From contig JACGWO010000012.1 in the NCBI GenBank assembly GCA_034509735.1, positions 8,988,367-9,052,366 of the forward strand: a stretch of DNA of 64,000 nucleotides. Direction: 5' to 3'. Position numbers and translations under genes: made by a program. The number at the start of each line of letters is the position of its first letter. The stretch's first letter is position 1. Source of the DNA: Sesamum alatum (lineage: Eukaryota; Streptophyta; Magnoliopsida; Lamiales; Pedaliaceae). Positions 32,936 through 44,175 of the stretch are shown piece after piece. The notes beneath the pieces were generated by a model. It was not told the origin of the DNA, ran no database searches, and saw only the letters and a list, made by a program, of their open reading frames with translations.

Positions 32936-35256
32936 TAATATGATAACTATTCTGCTTTTTAGTATTGGATACGACTGTGGAGTTCACATCTGCAATGACT
33001 TGCAGGTGCTGCAAAGAAGCAGAAGGCTAAGTAAGGACAAGATGATCCTAAGGCTAGGCGATGGCAAGGCCGTTGCAACGAAAACTATGGGATCCAATGA
33101 CTTAGCCATTAGAGATCATGTTATGATTGTGCTATAAGATTATTTCTAATCGAGCCTGATCAAGAATCTCATTTCAATTCCCATCTTAGATAAAGAGGGA
33201 TAGAAATTTACCATCAATAAAAACTATTTTTATATTATGAATGATGGTGTTTCTCATCTGCTTGGTACATTGATTAACGATCTTTACATTCTCCAACAGT
33301 CTAATTAGATTATGACACCCCAACACAAATAAAAATTTGATAATCAAGGTAACACACAGATTTGGCAAGCAAGGCTAGGCCATATCTCTAAAAATAGGAG
33401 TAGGAGGTTGGTGGACTCAAAAAGTCTAAAAATAGATGATTTAGACAATCTACCAACTTACAAATCTTTTCTGAACGGGAAGATAACCAAGAAGCCTTTT
33501 GTTGGACAAAGTACGCTTGCCAGTTTGTTGGATTTTATCCATGCGGTCGTCTGAAGACCACTCAATACATAGGCCAGAGGTCGATACACATACTTCATAA
33601 CCTTTACCAATGATCACTCATGGTATGGTTATATTTACCTGATGAGGTATAAGTCTAAAGCCCTTGGATGGTTTAAAGAGTACAAACTTAAAGTTGAGAA
33701 CCAAACTGATGGGAAGATTAAGGCCCTTCGGTCGAACCGATCGAGGAGAAGAGTACTCAAGGGTGAATTCTTTGATTACTTAAAAGAGAATAGGATTCTC
33801 TCTCAATTGACTCCCCCTAGAACTCCACAGTTAAATGATGAATCTGAAGGAGGGACCAGACCTTGTTGGACATTGTCCGATCCATGATGACTTTTACCAA
33901 ACCACCCTTGTCCTTCTGGAGGTATGCTCTTGAGATAGCAGTCAAACTGCTTAATATGGTGTCATCTAAGATGGTATCCCAAATGCCATATATGGCATGG
34001 CAAGCTTGCCTTCTGCAAGTACTTGAGAGTATGGGGTAGCCCTGTATATGTCAAGAAGCTAGTGGGAGATAAACTGGACTCAAGGTTAAGTTTGTGAAGG
34101 TCTATTGGTTATCCTAAAGAAATTGTTGGGTATTATTTGTATGATCCCTCCGAGAAAAATATCTTTGTCCTAAGAAACCAGTGCTCTTTGAAAAGAGTTT
34201 TCCATCGGATATCTAAAGTGATGATGTATTCCTTGAGGAATCAAGTGAGATACCTCAACAAGATATAGCAACGTCATCTTCGCATATAGTTCCACTGATG
34301 ATGTTCCATTGCTCTGTAGGTCGGCCAGAGTGTCTTAACCACCTGATACACATTGGTTTCTAGGCCTGACCAGTCAATTGGATAATGATACAAAAAGATA
34401 CAGAGATGCAATGTCAGATATTGATTCGAATAAGTTGGTTGAGGTTTTGAAATCCGAAAGGACTCAATAAGTTCAAACCAGGGTAGATCCACCGAAAGAT
34501 GTCAAGCCCCTTGGGTGTAAATGAATCTACAAACATAAGCTTGCGAGCTGACGGGAAAGTGACAATCTTCAAGGCTAGGCTTGTGGTGAAAGGTCACTCT
34601 CAGCAACTTGAGGTCGACTTTGAGGAAACTTACTCGCCCATAGCAATGGCCAAGTCCATTCAGATACTGCTTGTCATAGCAACATGGTATGCTTATGAAA
34701 TATAGATGATGGATGTGAAAATGACCTTCCTTAACGGTTTTGTTGAGGAAGAAGTCTATATGGATCAATTGATAGGTTTTCATATGTCGGAGAAGAGTAG
34801 GAGGTCTAAACTTCTCCAAAGGTCAATCTATGGCCTCAAACAAACTTTCCGAATCTGGAACATATGTTTTGATGAAGTCATATGGAGATATGATTTCATC
34901 AAGAATGACTTTGACCCTTGTATACACAAAAAGGTCAGTCGAAGCTCAGTTGTGTACCATGTGCTTTATATGGACAACATTTTGCTCATTCGAAATGATG
35001 CCAAGATGTTAGGTGACACTAAAGCTTAATTTTCCACTCATCTTTCTAATGAATGATATGGGTGAGGCTTCCTACATCCTTGGCATCAAGATCTACAGGG
35101 ATAGATTTAAAAGGATATTAGGGATGACCCAATACTCGTACATTGAAAAGGTCTTTAAGAGATTCAAGATGGAAAACTTAAAACGAGGATTCCTTCCTAT
35201 GAGGCATGGAATTAAGTCATCCAAGAAGTAGTCTCTCAAGACTGACAAGGATTCCT
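32936..35256 (+). pseudogene. copia pol (copy C): protease, integrase, reverse transcriptase remnants
   Basis: Protease shows CGVHICNDLQVL (32,968-33,010) and a GDGKAVATK segment. The pre-integrase zinc region has stops near 33,330 and 33,470. The integrase core has the second catalytic Asp changed (RSNRS instead of RSDRG, near 33,730) and the glutamate region disrupted. Reverse transcriptase runs from about 34,440, with FKARLVVKGHSQQ, DVKMTFLNGFVEEEVYMDQ and an active site reading YMDN instead of YVDD (near 34,970). It stops at a KTDKD segment at about 35,250, and RNase H is absent. Confidence 0.82.
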
Positions 35257-35294
35257 CCCATGTAATATTATATAATGAATAAAATGAGTATTCG

Positions 35295-35445
35295 CTAAGC
35301 CCTTTTAACTCAGTGGTAGAGTAACGCCAAGGTAAGGCATAAGTCATCGGTTCAAATCCGATAAGGGGCTTTCCTTTTTTTTCATAAAAGTCCATTCAGA
35401 AAATAGAGATATTTTTTTATTTGGAATACAAAAGGAGATATATCT
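35295..35445 (+). other. Plastid-derived DNA (NUPT) inside the copia LTR
   Basis: The insert contains a near-complete plastid-type trnT-GGU followed by a T-run and CATAAAAGTCCATTCA sequence of plastid intergenic style. It separates two LTR blocks that are adjacent in the copy at 17,968. Edges are approximate because the surrounding LTR is diverged. Confidence 0.65.
35299..35370 (+). tRNA. trnT-GGU: tRNA-Thr (GGU) pseudogene of plastid origin
   Basis: 72 nt fold as a cloverleaf: the acceptor arm GCCCTTT pairs with AAGGGGC (one T-G wobble). The D arm is CTCAGTGGTAGAG, the anticodon is GGT, and the T arm is ATCGG-TTCAAAT-CCGAT. The T before the anticodon is replaced by A (loop AAGGTAA), and one anticodon-stem pair (C-A) is mismatched. 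No CCA is encoded. These changes and its place inside an LTR argue against function in translation. Confidence 0.8.
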
Positions 35446-36296
35446 TTGTTTTTCTCATTTATTTATGTTTGATTGTATGAACATCACAACAAAGCCCACA
35501 AACCACATTAACAATCCATGCAGTTGGGCCGCGCATTGGATGGCGACTATGAAACTAATTGATGAGCGTTGAGTTTGAAATGTTCCAAGTCAAGGACTTC
35601 GAGATACGACATTGAGTGTCCTACTAAGACCTGCACTATGCATTGTACTCATTATATGAGCATCACATTTCATCAGCGGTAGACATTAGACGTCTATACG
35701 ATCTTAGTAGGTTGGTCGATTGGGAGTCAAGCAGATTGAGCTGACTCGTGGGGAATCGTCATATGAAAACCTTAGACACTCTATGACTGGAGTTCCCCAA
35801 CTCCGATAATATGGGAGTAGTCCTCCAAACTTGAGGAACCATGGCAGTCACGTACACATGATGGAGGTACCTTAGATCTGGCAAGAGGTGATCGTGTCAC
35901 GGACATGTTCATGATAAGCATTGTCCAGTGTAATCAAAATATGTAGCGAGGATGGCATGTTTCAAGACAAGGGTCCATCCCCTGTCAATATGTAACAACG
36001 GTATCTCCTATGTACTCGAAGACGTGTTCTTTCTTTCTAAATCTATGGCCACAGTGATCGGTCGAATAGGAAATAGCTTTCTATGTCAAAGCAATAAAGT
36101 GAACACGGTCTCGAGTACTAAGTATAGATGCCTAGTTTAGGATGAGAACTGACACCCAATTTCATGCCCTAGACTGAGGTCTGAAGACGGTAGACCGAAG
36201 GACCATACCTGTACGGAACTCAGGAGCCTAAATGTTCACGGGTCATTCACCTAGTCTGTAGTGCCAAAAACCGTTGCTAGACAGTTACCCATGGTA

Positions 36297-37893
36297 ATTG
36301 AAATGTGGATCGGCACGGGAGAGGAGCGGCGAAAGCGGGGAAGTTGAGTAACATAAAAGCATAAAGCATAAAATAAATAGAATTTAAAGCATACATCAAA
36401 CATGCATAACGGATCAAGGGGTATGCCCTTGATTCTCCCGTGCGTTCGGTGTATCTCATGTTCAAGAAAGTACACAACATGGAGGAACAAGAAACGTAAA
36501 GAATGAACATTACCCTCGTAGTTTCCTTCATTAGGCTACATGCATTGTTTCCCATTTTTCCACCTAGATCCCAATGTAGGAATCCTCTATATTTTCCACG
36601 CAATTCGCCGAATTTTGATTCCCTCGTGCTAGCAAGAGATCAAGAGGAAAAGGAGAAACAATCGATGAAACGCTATTAGTTAACGTGATCGATTGTTCAA
36701 GCGTTCCTTTATATCAAAGACAAGAGAACATGAGAGTTCTTTTCAAGTGGTGAGAATGAGATGGACGAGAGGGAGATACAGACAGCGGCCGGTGGGGGGG
36801 GTGTGTGTCTGTGTCTGTGTCTGTGTGTGTGTGTGAAATGAGAGAGTTGTAGAGATTAGTATGTGTGCTTGAGTATTTATAAGGAAATATTTTTCCTAAT
36901 CCTACTCAAACTCTTCCAAAGAGGCACACTATACACAACTAGGACATTGACCTAATCAAATCCTAGTTAACCTAGGGTTTGATTAAGTCAAACTTAATCC
37001 TAGCACTTCATCTCATCTAGCCCCAAGATTTAATGGGCTTTATGGAATGAATTTTTAAATCCTATCTAAATAGTCCAACAATTCCTAATAGGATTGTAGT
37101 AAATATCAAATAAATACTTAAGCCCTAAATTAATATTTCCATCTTCATTCTATTTAAAGACGAAAATAACCCTTCTCTTAGTTCATAAATGTAATTCATG
37201 AACCAAGCCTAATTAATCCAATTAATATTTAAAGGCTTGGCACTCCAAAAGAGAACCAATTTACTCTAATTAAATTGTTTGATCTCCTAGAATTAATTTC
37301 AAATGAATTCCTCCATTTTCGGTGAATTGAATGCGACTCTTTAGGTTCACCCCCATTTTCTAGCAACGGTCTATGGCACTAGAGACTAGGTGAAATCATG
37401 GTGTGAACATTTAGACTCCGATTACATGCAGGTACAACCCTACTGTCACGTGTCCCCGGCCTTAGTCTAGGGCACGGAATAGGATGTCGGTTCCCATCCT
37501 CGACTTAGGCATCTATGATTTAAACTTGAGATAGGTTTAACTCTATGATTGACATAGGAAATGCTGCTTCCCCACTCAATCAAGTGCTATGGCCGTAGAC
37601 TTTGAGAGTCTAAACCATCTCAAAGCACATAGGAGATCTAGTTGTCATAATCGTTTACAGGGAATAGATCCTATCTTGGAATCCATTGTCCTCTCTACGT
37701 ATTCCGACTGCACTGAACAAGGCTTATGATGGCCATATCTTATGACAGAATCACCGCTCGCCAGATTCAAGATACATCCTTCGTATGTGAGCGACTGTCG
37801 TGATTCCTCAAGTCCGAGGACTTATCCCGTTCTATCAAAATTGGTAATGCAAGTCATACCGACCAACCCCGTATGACTTCCATATGACGATTC
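36297..37893 (-). repeat. Partial 3' LTR of copia D
   Basis: It corresponds to 1,920-3,741 of copia A, sharing the AAGGGGTATGCCCTTGA motif at about 36,417. It carries a GT-rich microsatellite at 36,797-36,835 and a minus-strand TATA-like TTATAAATAC at about 36,874. The match to copia A stops at CATATGACGATTC and jumps to RNase H sequence, so about 650 bp is deleted. Confidence 0.75.
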
Positions 37894-39999
37894 GGCTTGG
37901 TCGTGCTAGGCACCACGTCCAACCTATGGATGCGGTTTTCATCCATAACCACTATCCAATGCAATCAACTTTTTGATGAAGCCCTTATGGTATTCCATTT
38001 GAAAAAACTCTTTCAAGCTACCATACCCATCTCTGAGCCTGACTGTGCATACCGTTGAGACTAACCGTTTTTCACTATACTCTGCAAGCTAGTATCGCTT
38101 TAGCCTTTTAAAACAACTCTTCACAGACGGTACATTGAAAACACATCTTTAGTCCTTATTCAGGCACTAAGGATTGTTCTTGACTGTTGTCTTCAACCCC
38201 TCAGTGCATTACCTATTTCTGTTGAGTCATGCAATAAGCACGCTCAACATCAGATCCCATTCACCGACTAAACAAATCGCATATTTATCTAAGGTTAAGA
38301 CGTAGGGGATACTCAACATCCAAGCCTTCTCATTACTATAAGCTTTCTCATCAGTCTAACCACGACTAAGTCTCGAAAAACTTATCCCTCAACATATCTA
38401 AGCTTTCTCATCAGTCTATAATGACTGAGTCTTAAACAGCTCAATCCGCGATATGTTTGTGGGAACCCTAAAATGTCATGGAGAATTTTCGTGAGCTATG
38501 GTTGTGTTTTAGTGATTCCTAATGTCTTGAATTCATCCATGATGAACAAGACATTACACACTTAAACACTTGAAACACAATTTCTACTCCCACTGATCAC
38601 CTACGTCGTTCAAGACCGAGTCATACTCCATACGAGCTCGTCAAAACAATTATTCCAATTATGCGGTGTTTCAAACCTTGTTTGAATTTCATAGCGGATT
38701 CTATGGCTCATCTCCATAAATCCAACTATGATGTCCAACATTACGTTCCGCAGGTCGTTTGGATCATTGTCCAAATTTGATCGAACTTATCCCGATCACT
38801 CGTACCTCTACGACATTCGTGTTTGTTCTTAAGGGGACTGGAATATGATTAGTTAAGTAATAAATGCGATTATAAGAAACATTAGCATTATTATGCCGTA
38901 AATCTGTACAAATCAGACACCGAATCTAATTTGTTTTCCAGTAGTCTCTTAACGTATGCAGGATCCTCCTACACGCTCAAGGACTTTGTTGGGACATAAG
39001 CTTGCCAAACCATGGCACCATAGTGCGTGACTCCAAGCAAAACGCCACGTTCCTCACGTTGGCAGTTTTTGAGTCCACGTCTACACGGGCTAAGGCAATT
39101 TGGTGAAACTTCGATCGACCTCCGTCCAACGAGGCTCGATCTCTCTCTTTATTAGAGACCCTCATACTTGGCTTTTATAGGAAGTGTTTCATGAGAATTC
39201 CATTCTCAACTGGATGCTCAAGAACTCCCACTAAATACACGGCCTTTTCGATCCTATTGAACTAAGTTTAATTTTGCAACCATTTTCGGGTTAACCACCT
39301 CAAGTCTAATTCCCAAACCTTTTATGGGACCTTTAGACTTCTGAACCCCCTTATAGTTTTGTGTATTCAGTAACCTATAGTTGTCTTACTGGATCCCATC
39401 CAATAGACTATTTGGAAAGCCTACTTTGTCCAACAAAGCACTTTTCGGACTTTTCCTTCTTCAAAAAAGACTCCCAAACTTAGTCGATTCGAATCGTTTA
39501 TCCCTAGATTTCTCAAATCTTCTAACGTGTTTGTACTTAATAAGAAATATCGTCCTAGCTTTGACGGATGCCAAATCTGTAAGTTGGTATTGATTAATCC
39601 ATTTAGATTATTTGAATCTTGAGTATTCATAAACCTTTTATGGATTGTGTTTTGAATTTACATGTAAACACTGGCAAACATGAATCAATATTCAATGATT
39701 TTCTTGATCAATTACGTATGAAATAAAACCTTTGTCCAACAAAGAAATGTACTTTTGATCATGCTAGGTTACGTAATTCCTACGGCGAACTATCCTAACA
39801 TGATCATGATTATAGGCCTAACTAGTCTCTAGTCCTATTCAGCAATGGCCTTGCCATTGTTGAATCCTAGAACTATTCTTAACTTTTTACTGCTTGTCAC
39901 TTTCTACAAACCACCCGTACATTTTGTGACAAGAACGGTATCCAATACCAAATAGAGTATAGTGATCATGTCAATACCCAATATCAAGTTTTACCTTCA
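37894..39999 (-). pseudogene. Decayed copia pol of copy D
   Basis: The sequence parallels copia A along its length, with the same short form of reverse transcriptase and the same amplified linker repeats (38,320-38,430). The integrase end lies near 38,940 and the pre-integrase region near 39,400-39,600. The protease motif GNGKA-like segment lies near 39,848. No frame is open beyond about 75 codons. Confidence 0.68.
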
Positions 40000-40843
40000 T
40001 TGGAGGGGGGTTCAGAACACTCCCTCTTCCAATGGCCCTCTTTACGACAGTGAATGCATACGTTCTTAGGAATCTATGAACTTGACTGCTCAACCAATGT
40101 CCTCTTTCCTTTACCTCCGCCTTGCGGTTTAATAGGAACAACACTTGAAGTTATGGCAGCTAATGTCACCTTAGCCTTCTTCCTCTTTTGGCATCTGGCA
40201 CCCTTGCCTTTCGTTATAGAGGTTAAGGTCTCTCCTACTAGTACCAATGGCATAGATTTTACAATCATTGCTTCGTACTAGACCAACATAATTATCAACC
40301 TATGAAGAACTCTTTCAAGCTCATTCATGTTGATAATAAATGGTTCATAGGTGGGAGGAAGAGACCGAAGGATCACGTCAATGTACGTCTCTATTTCAAG
40401 ACCGATGTGGAGGTCTTTTGAGCTTCTCAACCAGGGATAGCACCATCACTTCATGTTCTTTGTACAGACGTCCCTTTCGTCATCTTAGCTCCAAAAATAC
40501 CTTCGTTGTATTATATCCTACATGCTGGTTCAGGACCGCATAGACATCATGCAAACGAAGCATAATTGAGCCAACATCATCATGCTAGTCGTATTGCTTC
40601 TAGATCTCGTTTATCATCGAGGCTAGTACGACGTTGTAGACTTGTCGGTAATCGTCCTCCAATTTTTTGAACGCCAAGCGTTGCTTTAGCTGTCGGCCCC
40701 TCCGGGAAGTGTTGAGGAACGTCCTCATCCGGCATGTGAGTTAGGTTTTGAAAATTTAAGACCATCCTAAGATTTCACAGCCAATTCGTGTAGTTGGTTC
40801 CATTAACTAGCCTCTAGTTTGCACTTAGTGGATACTTAGACAT
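40000..40843 (-). pseudogene. copia gag of copy D, broken
   Basis: The ATG complement at 40,841-40,843 starts MSKYPLS-like sequence. The GTNYTNWL segment lies near 40,790. Several stops follow. The zinc knuckle (CIHCRKEGHWKREC pattern, C-X2-C-X4-H-X4-C) is intact near 40,030-40,060, preceded by a Lys/Gly-rich linker (near 40,100-40,220). Confidence 0.75.
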
Positions 40844-40848
40844 TCACA

Positions 40849-40879
<31 letters not shown>

Positions 40880-42480
40880 AAAGCAGAAAATAGTAAGCAG
40901 AATGAAGTAACATTAAATCTAAGTTAAGACTCGTCTTAAGTCCTTAACCTCTCCTACTATTTCTACGAAAGCCCATCACTCTCAAATGGGGTTTCAGAAA
41001 ATGGATTCCTATTGGGCTTGGGGTCCACAAGCGAAATTTTCCATACCCCACTTTTACGATTTGCATGGAAAATAATCTTGTGGAAGGTATTCCATACCAT
41101 TCTCGTCCAACGAGATCCCCAAGTTTTTTTGCCTCACCTTTTCATGTCCCAAGGACTCCAAGCGAATTACGTTACTCAGTGTTAGATTCAACCCATCAAC
41201 TGAATCATAGCACTCATTGCTGCCCCCAAGACTCATGAGTCAGGAAACATGAGTGTATTCACTTCGTCCACAGCAAATGTGCAGCTAATTTTTAGGACAA
41301 AAGACGTGTCACGACTCGTGAGACCAGCAATTGACTGAAACTAGCTTCCTCACTTTTGTCATTGATGGAAGGCTTGGATAAACAAGTTAGGTTCTGTCCA
41401 TTTATTACGGGTTTAATATTTTAGCTTTGTCCAACCAAGTCAGAGTTTTAACAGAACGAGACCTCATCACATAATAAGTGGTTTGCATGCGTAATTGTAG
41501 GAATATTCTAAGCATAAATATGAACATACATGAAGCATATAGAATACTCAAAGCATATAAAATGCATCGCATGTAAAATAAAACCTAGCACGCCCCTATA
41601 GGATGATCACACGCTCAAACCTATGTGACCCACTGAGCCCGCAGTGGATCTATGGTCAATCTAAGGGTAGGCCTACGCTATTAAAAGATATTTATAACCT
41701 ATTACATGCAATGGGCCTTGTAAGTCCTCTTCATCTTTTTGGGCTCTCCATCATGAGCCTACACCAGGCCTCTTCTCCATGGATTCTTTGTGGGCCAATC
41801 GATGATCTTCTCCATGAGCCTCCAATGCCGTGGACTTGTCTTCTCTTGTATCTTATTAATATACAAAAATAAAACCTCACTCCTAATCTACACTCATTAC
41901 ATCATAAAAATAAGAAACCCCAACCAGCAGTTGGGGACCGTAAATTAGGGGGAGAAAGAAAGCTTATTATTTCAAGGCAAAAACGAGAGAGGGGAGAATA
42001 TGCAAAGTGGCACGCAGGCCTCAACCCTACAAATAAATATAAATAAACCATACATGTGGTCTAAGGGCTTTGTGATAATCCTTTGTCAATCCAATTAACG
42101 CAAATAGGGTAAATAGACATCTCATGTAAAAACATGCGATTCAAACATTTATGATATCCCATACCATAAAATAAGTGCAGAAATTACATACAAAATATAC
42201 ACACTAAATATTGGATAATGGTGCAAACCTATGCACAACGATTTTTGTTGGAGAAAATCCTTTTCCATAATTAACAAGGCAACATTTAATTCCAGCAAAT
42301 ACCCGATCTCAAATAAAATTAAAATGTCCAAAGTTAATCAGTTCAAAAAAAATTCCCAGAATAATATAGAAAAATCATATTTCTGGAAACGCACGAAAAA
42401 TGGCGAAAAACCCAAAAAACGGCCCAGCACTGTCGGGCAGGCGCAGACGCGCGTGCAGGTGCCACTGCCTGCGTGCGCAC
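40844..42480 (-). other. 5' leader of copia D
   Basis: It starts next to gag with an (AT)n run at 40,852-40,879, replacing the usual sequence. It contains palindrome remnants at 41,228 (GACTCATGAGTC) and 41,313 (CACGACTCGTG). The conserved island at 41,592-41,675 has the stem CCACTG/CAGTGG. At 42,400-42,480 comes the AAACGGCCC transition into a GC-rich block, which is cut short by the head-to-head junction with copy E. Confidence 0.75.
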
Positions 42481-42489
42481 GGGCCCTAC

Positions 42490-43345
42490 GAAAGGAGAGG
42501 CTTCGACCTCCAAGGCGAATGGCAAGAGGGCCGGACGCTGGAAGAGGAAGCAGGGGAAAGGGAAGACGGTTGCGGCCCCTGCTCGCGCTCCGGGCGTCCC
42601 TATTGCTCCGGTTGGACCAAGCAAAGGGAAAGGGAAGGCCCATGGTTCTCAGCGGTCCAAGGCAAATGATGTCTGCATGCATTGCCAAGGTAAGGGGCAT
42701 TGGAAGAGGGAGTGCCCACAACTTCTCTCCAACCCAGGTATGTTTGTGGTTGAAGTAAATATGATTACTAATTTTGCTTCATGGGTATTGGATACCGGGT
42801 GTGGTGCTCACATCTGCAATGATTTGCAGGCACTGCAAAGAAGCAGAAGGCTAACCAAGGATGAGATGATCCTGAGGCTAGGTGATGGCAAGGCCATTGC
42901 TGCGGAGGCCGTAGGATCACTAGAATTAGCTATTAGTAGTCATGTTAGGATTGTACAGAACGACTGTTTCTATGTACCTAGCATGATTAAAAACATTGTT
43001 TCCATCCCGGTCCTTGATAAGGAGGGATATGCATTTACCATCAATAAAAATGGTTTTTTCATTATTAAAGATGGTATTTCTCATCTGCTTGGTACATTGG
43101 TCAACGGTTTGTACATACTTCAACAATCTAATTGGATTATGACTGCAGAACACAAATAAAAACGTGATGATCATAATAACGCACAGATATGGCATGCGAG
43201 GTTAGGCCATATCTCTAAAGATAGGATAAGAAGGTTGGTGGACTCAAAGAGTCTAGAAATAGACGATTTGGACAACCTACCGACCTGCGAATCCTGCCTG
43301 AAGGGAAAGATGCCAAGAAACCCTTTGTTGGACAAAGCACGCTAG
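42490..43345 (+). pseudogene. copia gag C-terminus, protease and pre-integrase region (copy E)
   Basis: One open frame joins the Lys-rich linker, zinc knuckle (CMHCQGKGHWKREC) and protease (WVLDTGCGAHICNDLQ, D-T-G active site). It ends at a TAA near 43,157. This shows that gag and protease are in one continuous frame in the family's ancestral arrangement. After the stop, the HARLGHISKDRIRRL and CESCLKGK zinc region continues to about 43,310 before another frame break. Confidence 0.82.
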
Positions 43346-44175
43346 CCAGTGGTCTATTAGATTTGATCCATAAGGATTTCTGTGGCCTACTAAATACTCA
43401 GGCTAGAGGTGGGTACTCGTACTTTAGAACCTTTACCGATGATCACTCACAATAAGGTTATGTTTACCTGATGAGGTACAAGTCTGAAGCCTTTGGAAGG
43501 TTTAAGGAATACAGACTTGAAGTAGAGAACCAAACCGGTCGAAAGATCAAAGCCCTTCGATCGGACCGAGGTGGAGTGTATATAAGTGGTGAGTTTACTG
43601 ATTATCTCAAAGAGAATGAGATTCTCTCTCAGTGGACCCCTCCTGGAACACCACAGCTTAATGGTGTGACTGAAAGGAGGAATCGGACCTTGTTGGACAT
43701 GGTCCGATCCATGATGAGTTTTACTGAACTCCCCCTTTCCTTCTGGGGATACGCTCTTGAGACGGCGGCCAAAATTTTGAACTTGGCGCCATCTAAGAAG
43801 GTATCCCAGACGCCATATGAGATATGGCATGGCAAGCCTGTCTCCTACAAATACTTGAAAGTATGGGGTTGCCCCGCATATGTCAAGAGATTAGTGGGAG
43901 ATAAACTGGACTCGAGGTCTAGTTTATGTAGGTTCATTGGCTATCCGAAAGAAACTGCGGGGTATTATTTCTATGATCCCTCCGAGCAAAAGGTTTTTGT
44001 CCCGCGAATCGCAGTGTTCTTTGAAAATGATTTTCCATCGGATAGTCGACGAGATGAGGTACTCCTTGAGGAATCAAGCGAGGTACCCCATGAGGCGACA
44101 GTGACATCTGAGCCAGTAGTTCCCACTGATATTGTTCCAGTCCTCCATAGGTCGGCCAGAGTATCCCACACCTGA
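43346..44175 (+). pseudogene. copia integrase core (copy E)
   Basis: The first catalytic aspartate region is near 43,370-43,440, with a stop at 43,453 (TAA replaces the expected Arg-Tyr codons in the DDHS region). The second (RSDRGG) is near 43,560 and the glutamate (TERRNRT) near 43,670. The C-terminal LKVWGCPAYVKRLVGDK and FIGYPKETAGYYFYDP segments are well preserved. A frameshift near 44,170 precedes the reverse transcriptase. Confidence 0.85.

Larger units (their letters stand above)
30410..36296 (+). mobile_element. Ty1/copia copy C, truncated and decayed
   Basis: On the plus strand it has a GC-rich leader start, leader, gag, protease, integrase and reverse transcriptase, then a partial LTR. 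The 5' LTR and primer site are missing; the left edge falls inside the GC-rich leader block. RNase H and the first tens of bases of the 3' LTR are deleted at about 35,256. The LTR ends at 36,296, where an inverted LTR of copy D begins. Multiple stops and frameshifts show it is inactive. Confidence 0.82.
35257..36296 (+). repeat. Partial 3' LTR of copia C carrying a plastid DNA insert
   Basis: After the pol break, the sequence matches the LTR at 17,968 from its CATGTAATATTAT segment onward (about base 55 of the LTR). A foreign segment interrupts it at about 35,295-35,445. The LTR resumes at ACAACAAAGCCCAC and runs to CCCATGGTAA at 36,296. Its last several hundred bases are missing. Confidence 0.72.
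36297..42480 (-). mobile_element. Ty1/copia copy D, truncated and decayed
   Basis: On the minus strand it reads leader (from 42,480), gag, zinc knuckle, protease remnant, decayed integrase/RT/RNase H and a partial 3' LTR ending at 36,297. The 5' LTR and primer site are missing; the right edge lies in the GC-rich leader block and abuts plus-strand gag of copy E. An internal deletion at 37,893 removes the LTR start, the polypurine tract and the end of RNase H. Its closest relative in the window is copia A. Confidence 0.82.

Noticed and set aside
35299..35370. A working tRNA-Thr gene
   Set aside because: The sequence is of plastid type, has a changed base 5' of the anticodon and a stem mismatch, and sits in a decayed LTR. 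I treat it as a plastid-derived pseudogene.
42338..42721. 127-codon minus-strand ORF across the D/E junction
   Set aside because: It crosses from leader sequence into antisense gag; it is a chance open frame over a rearrangement breakpoint.
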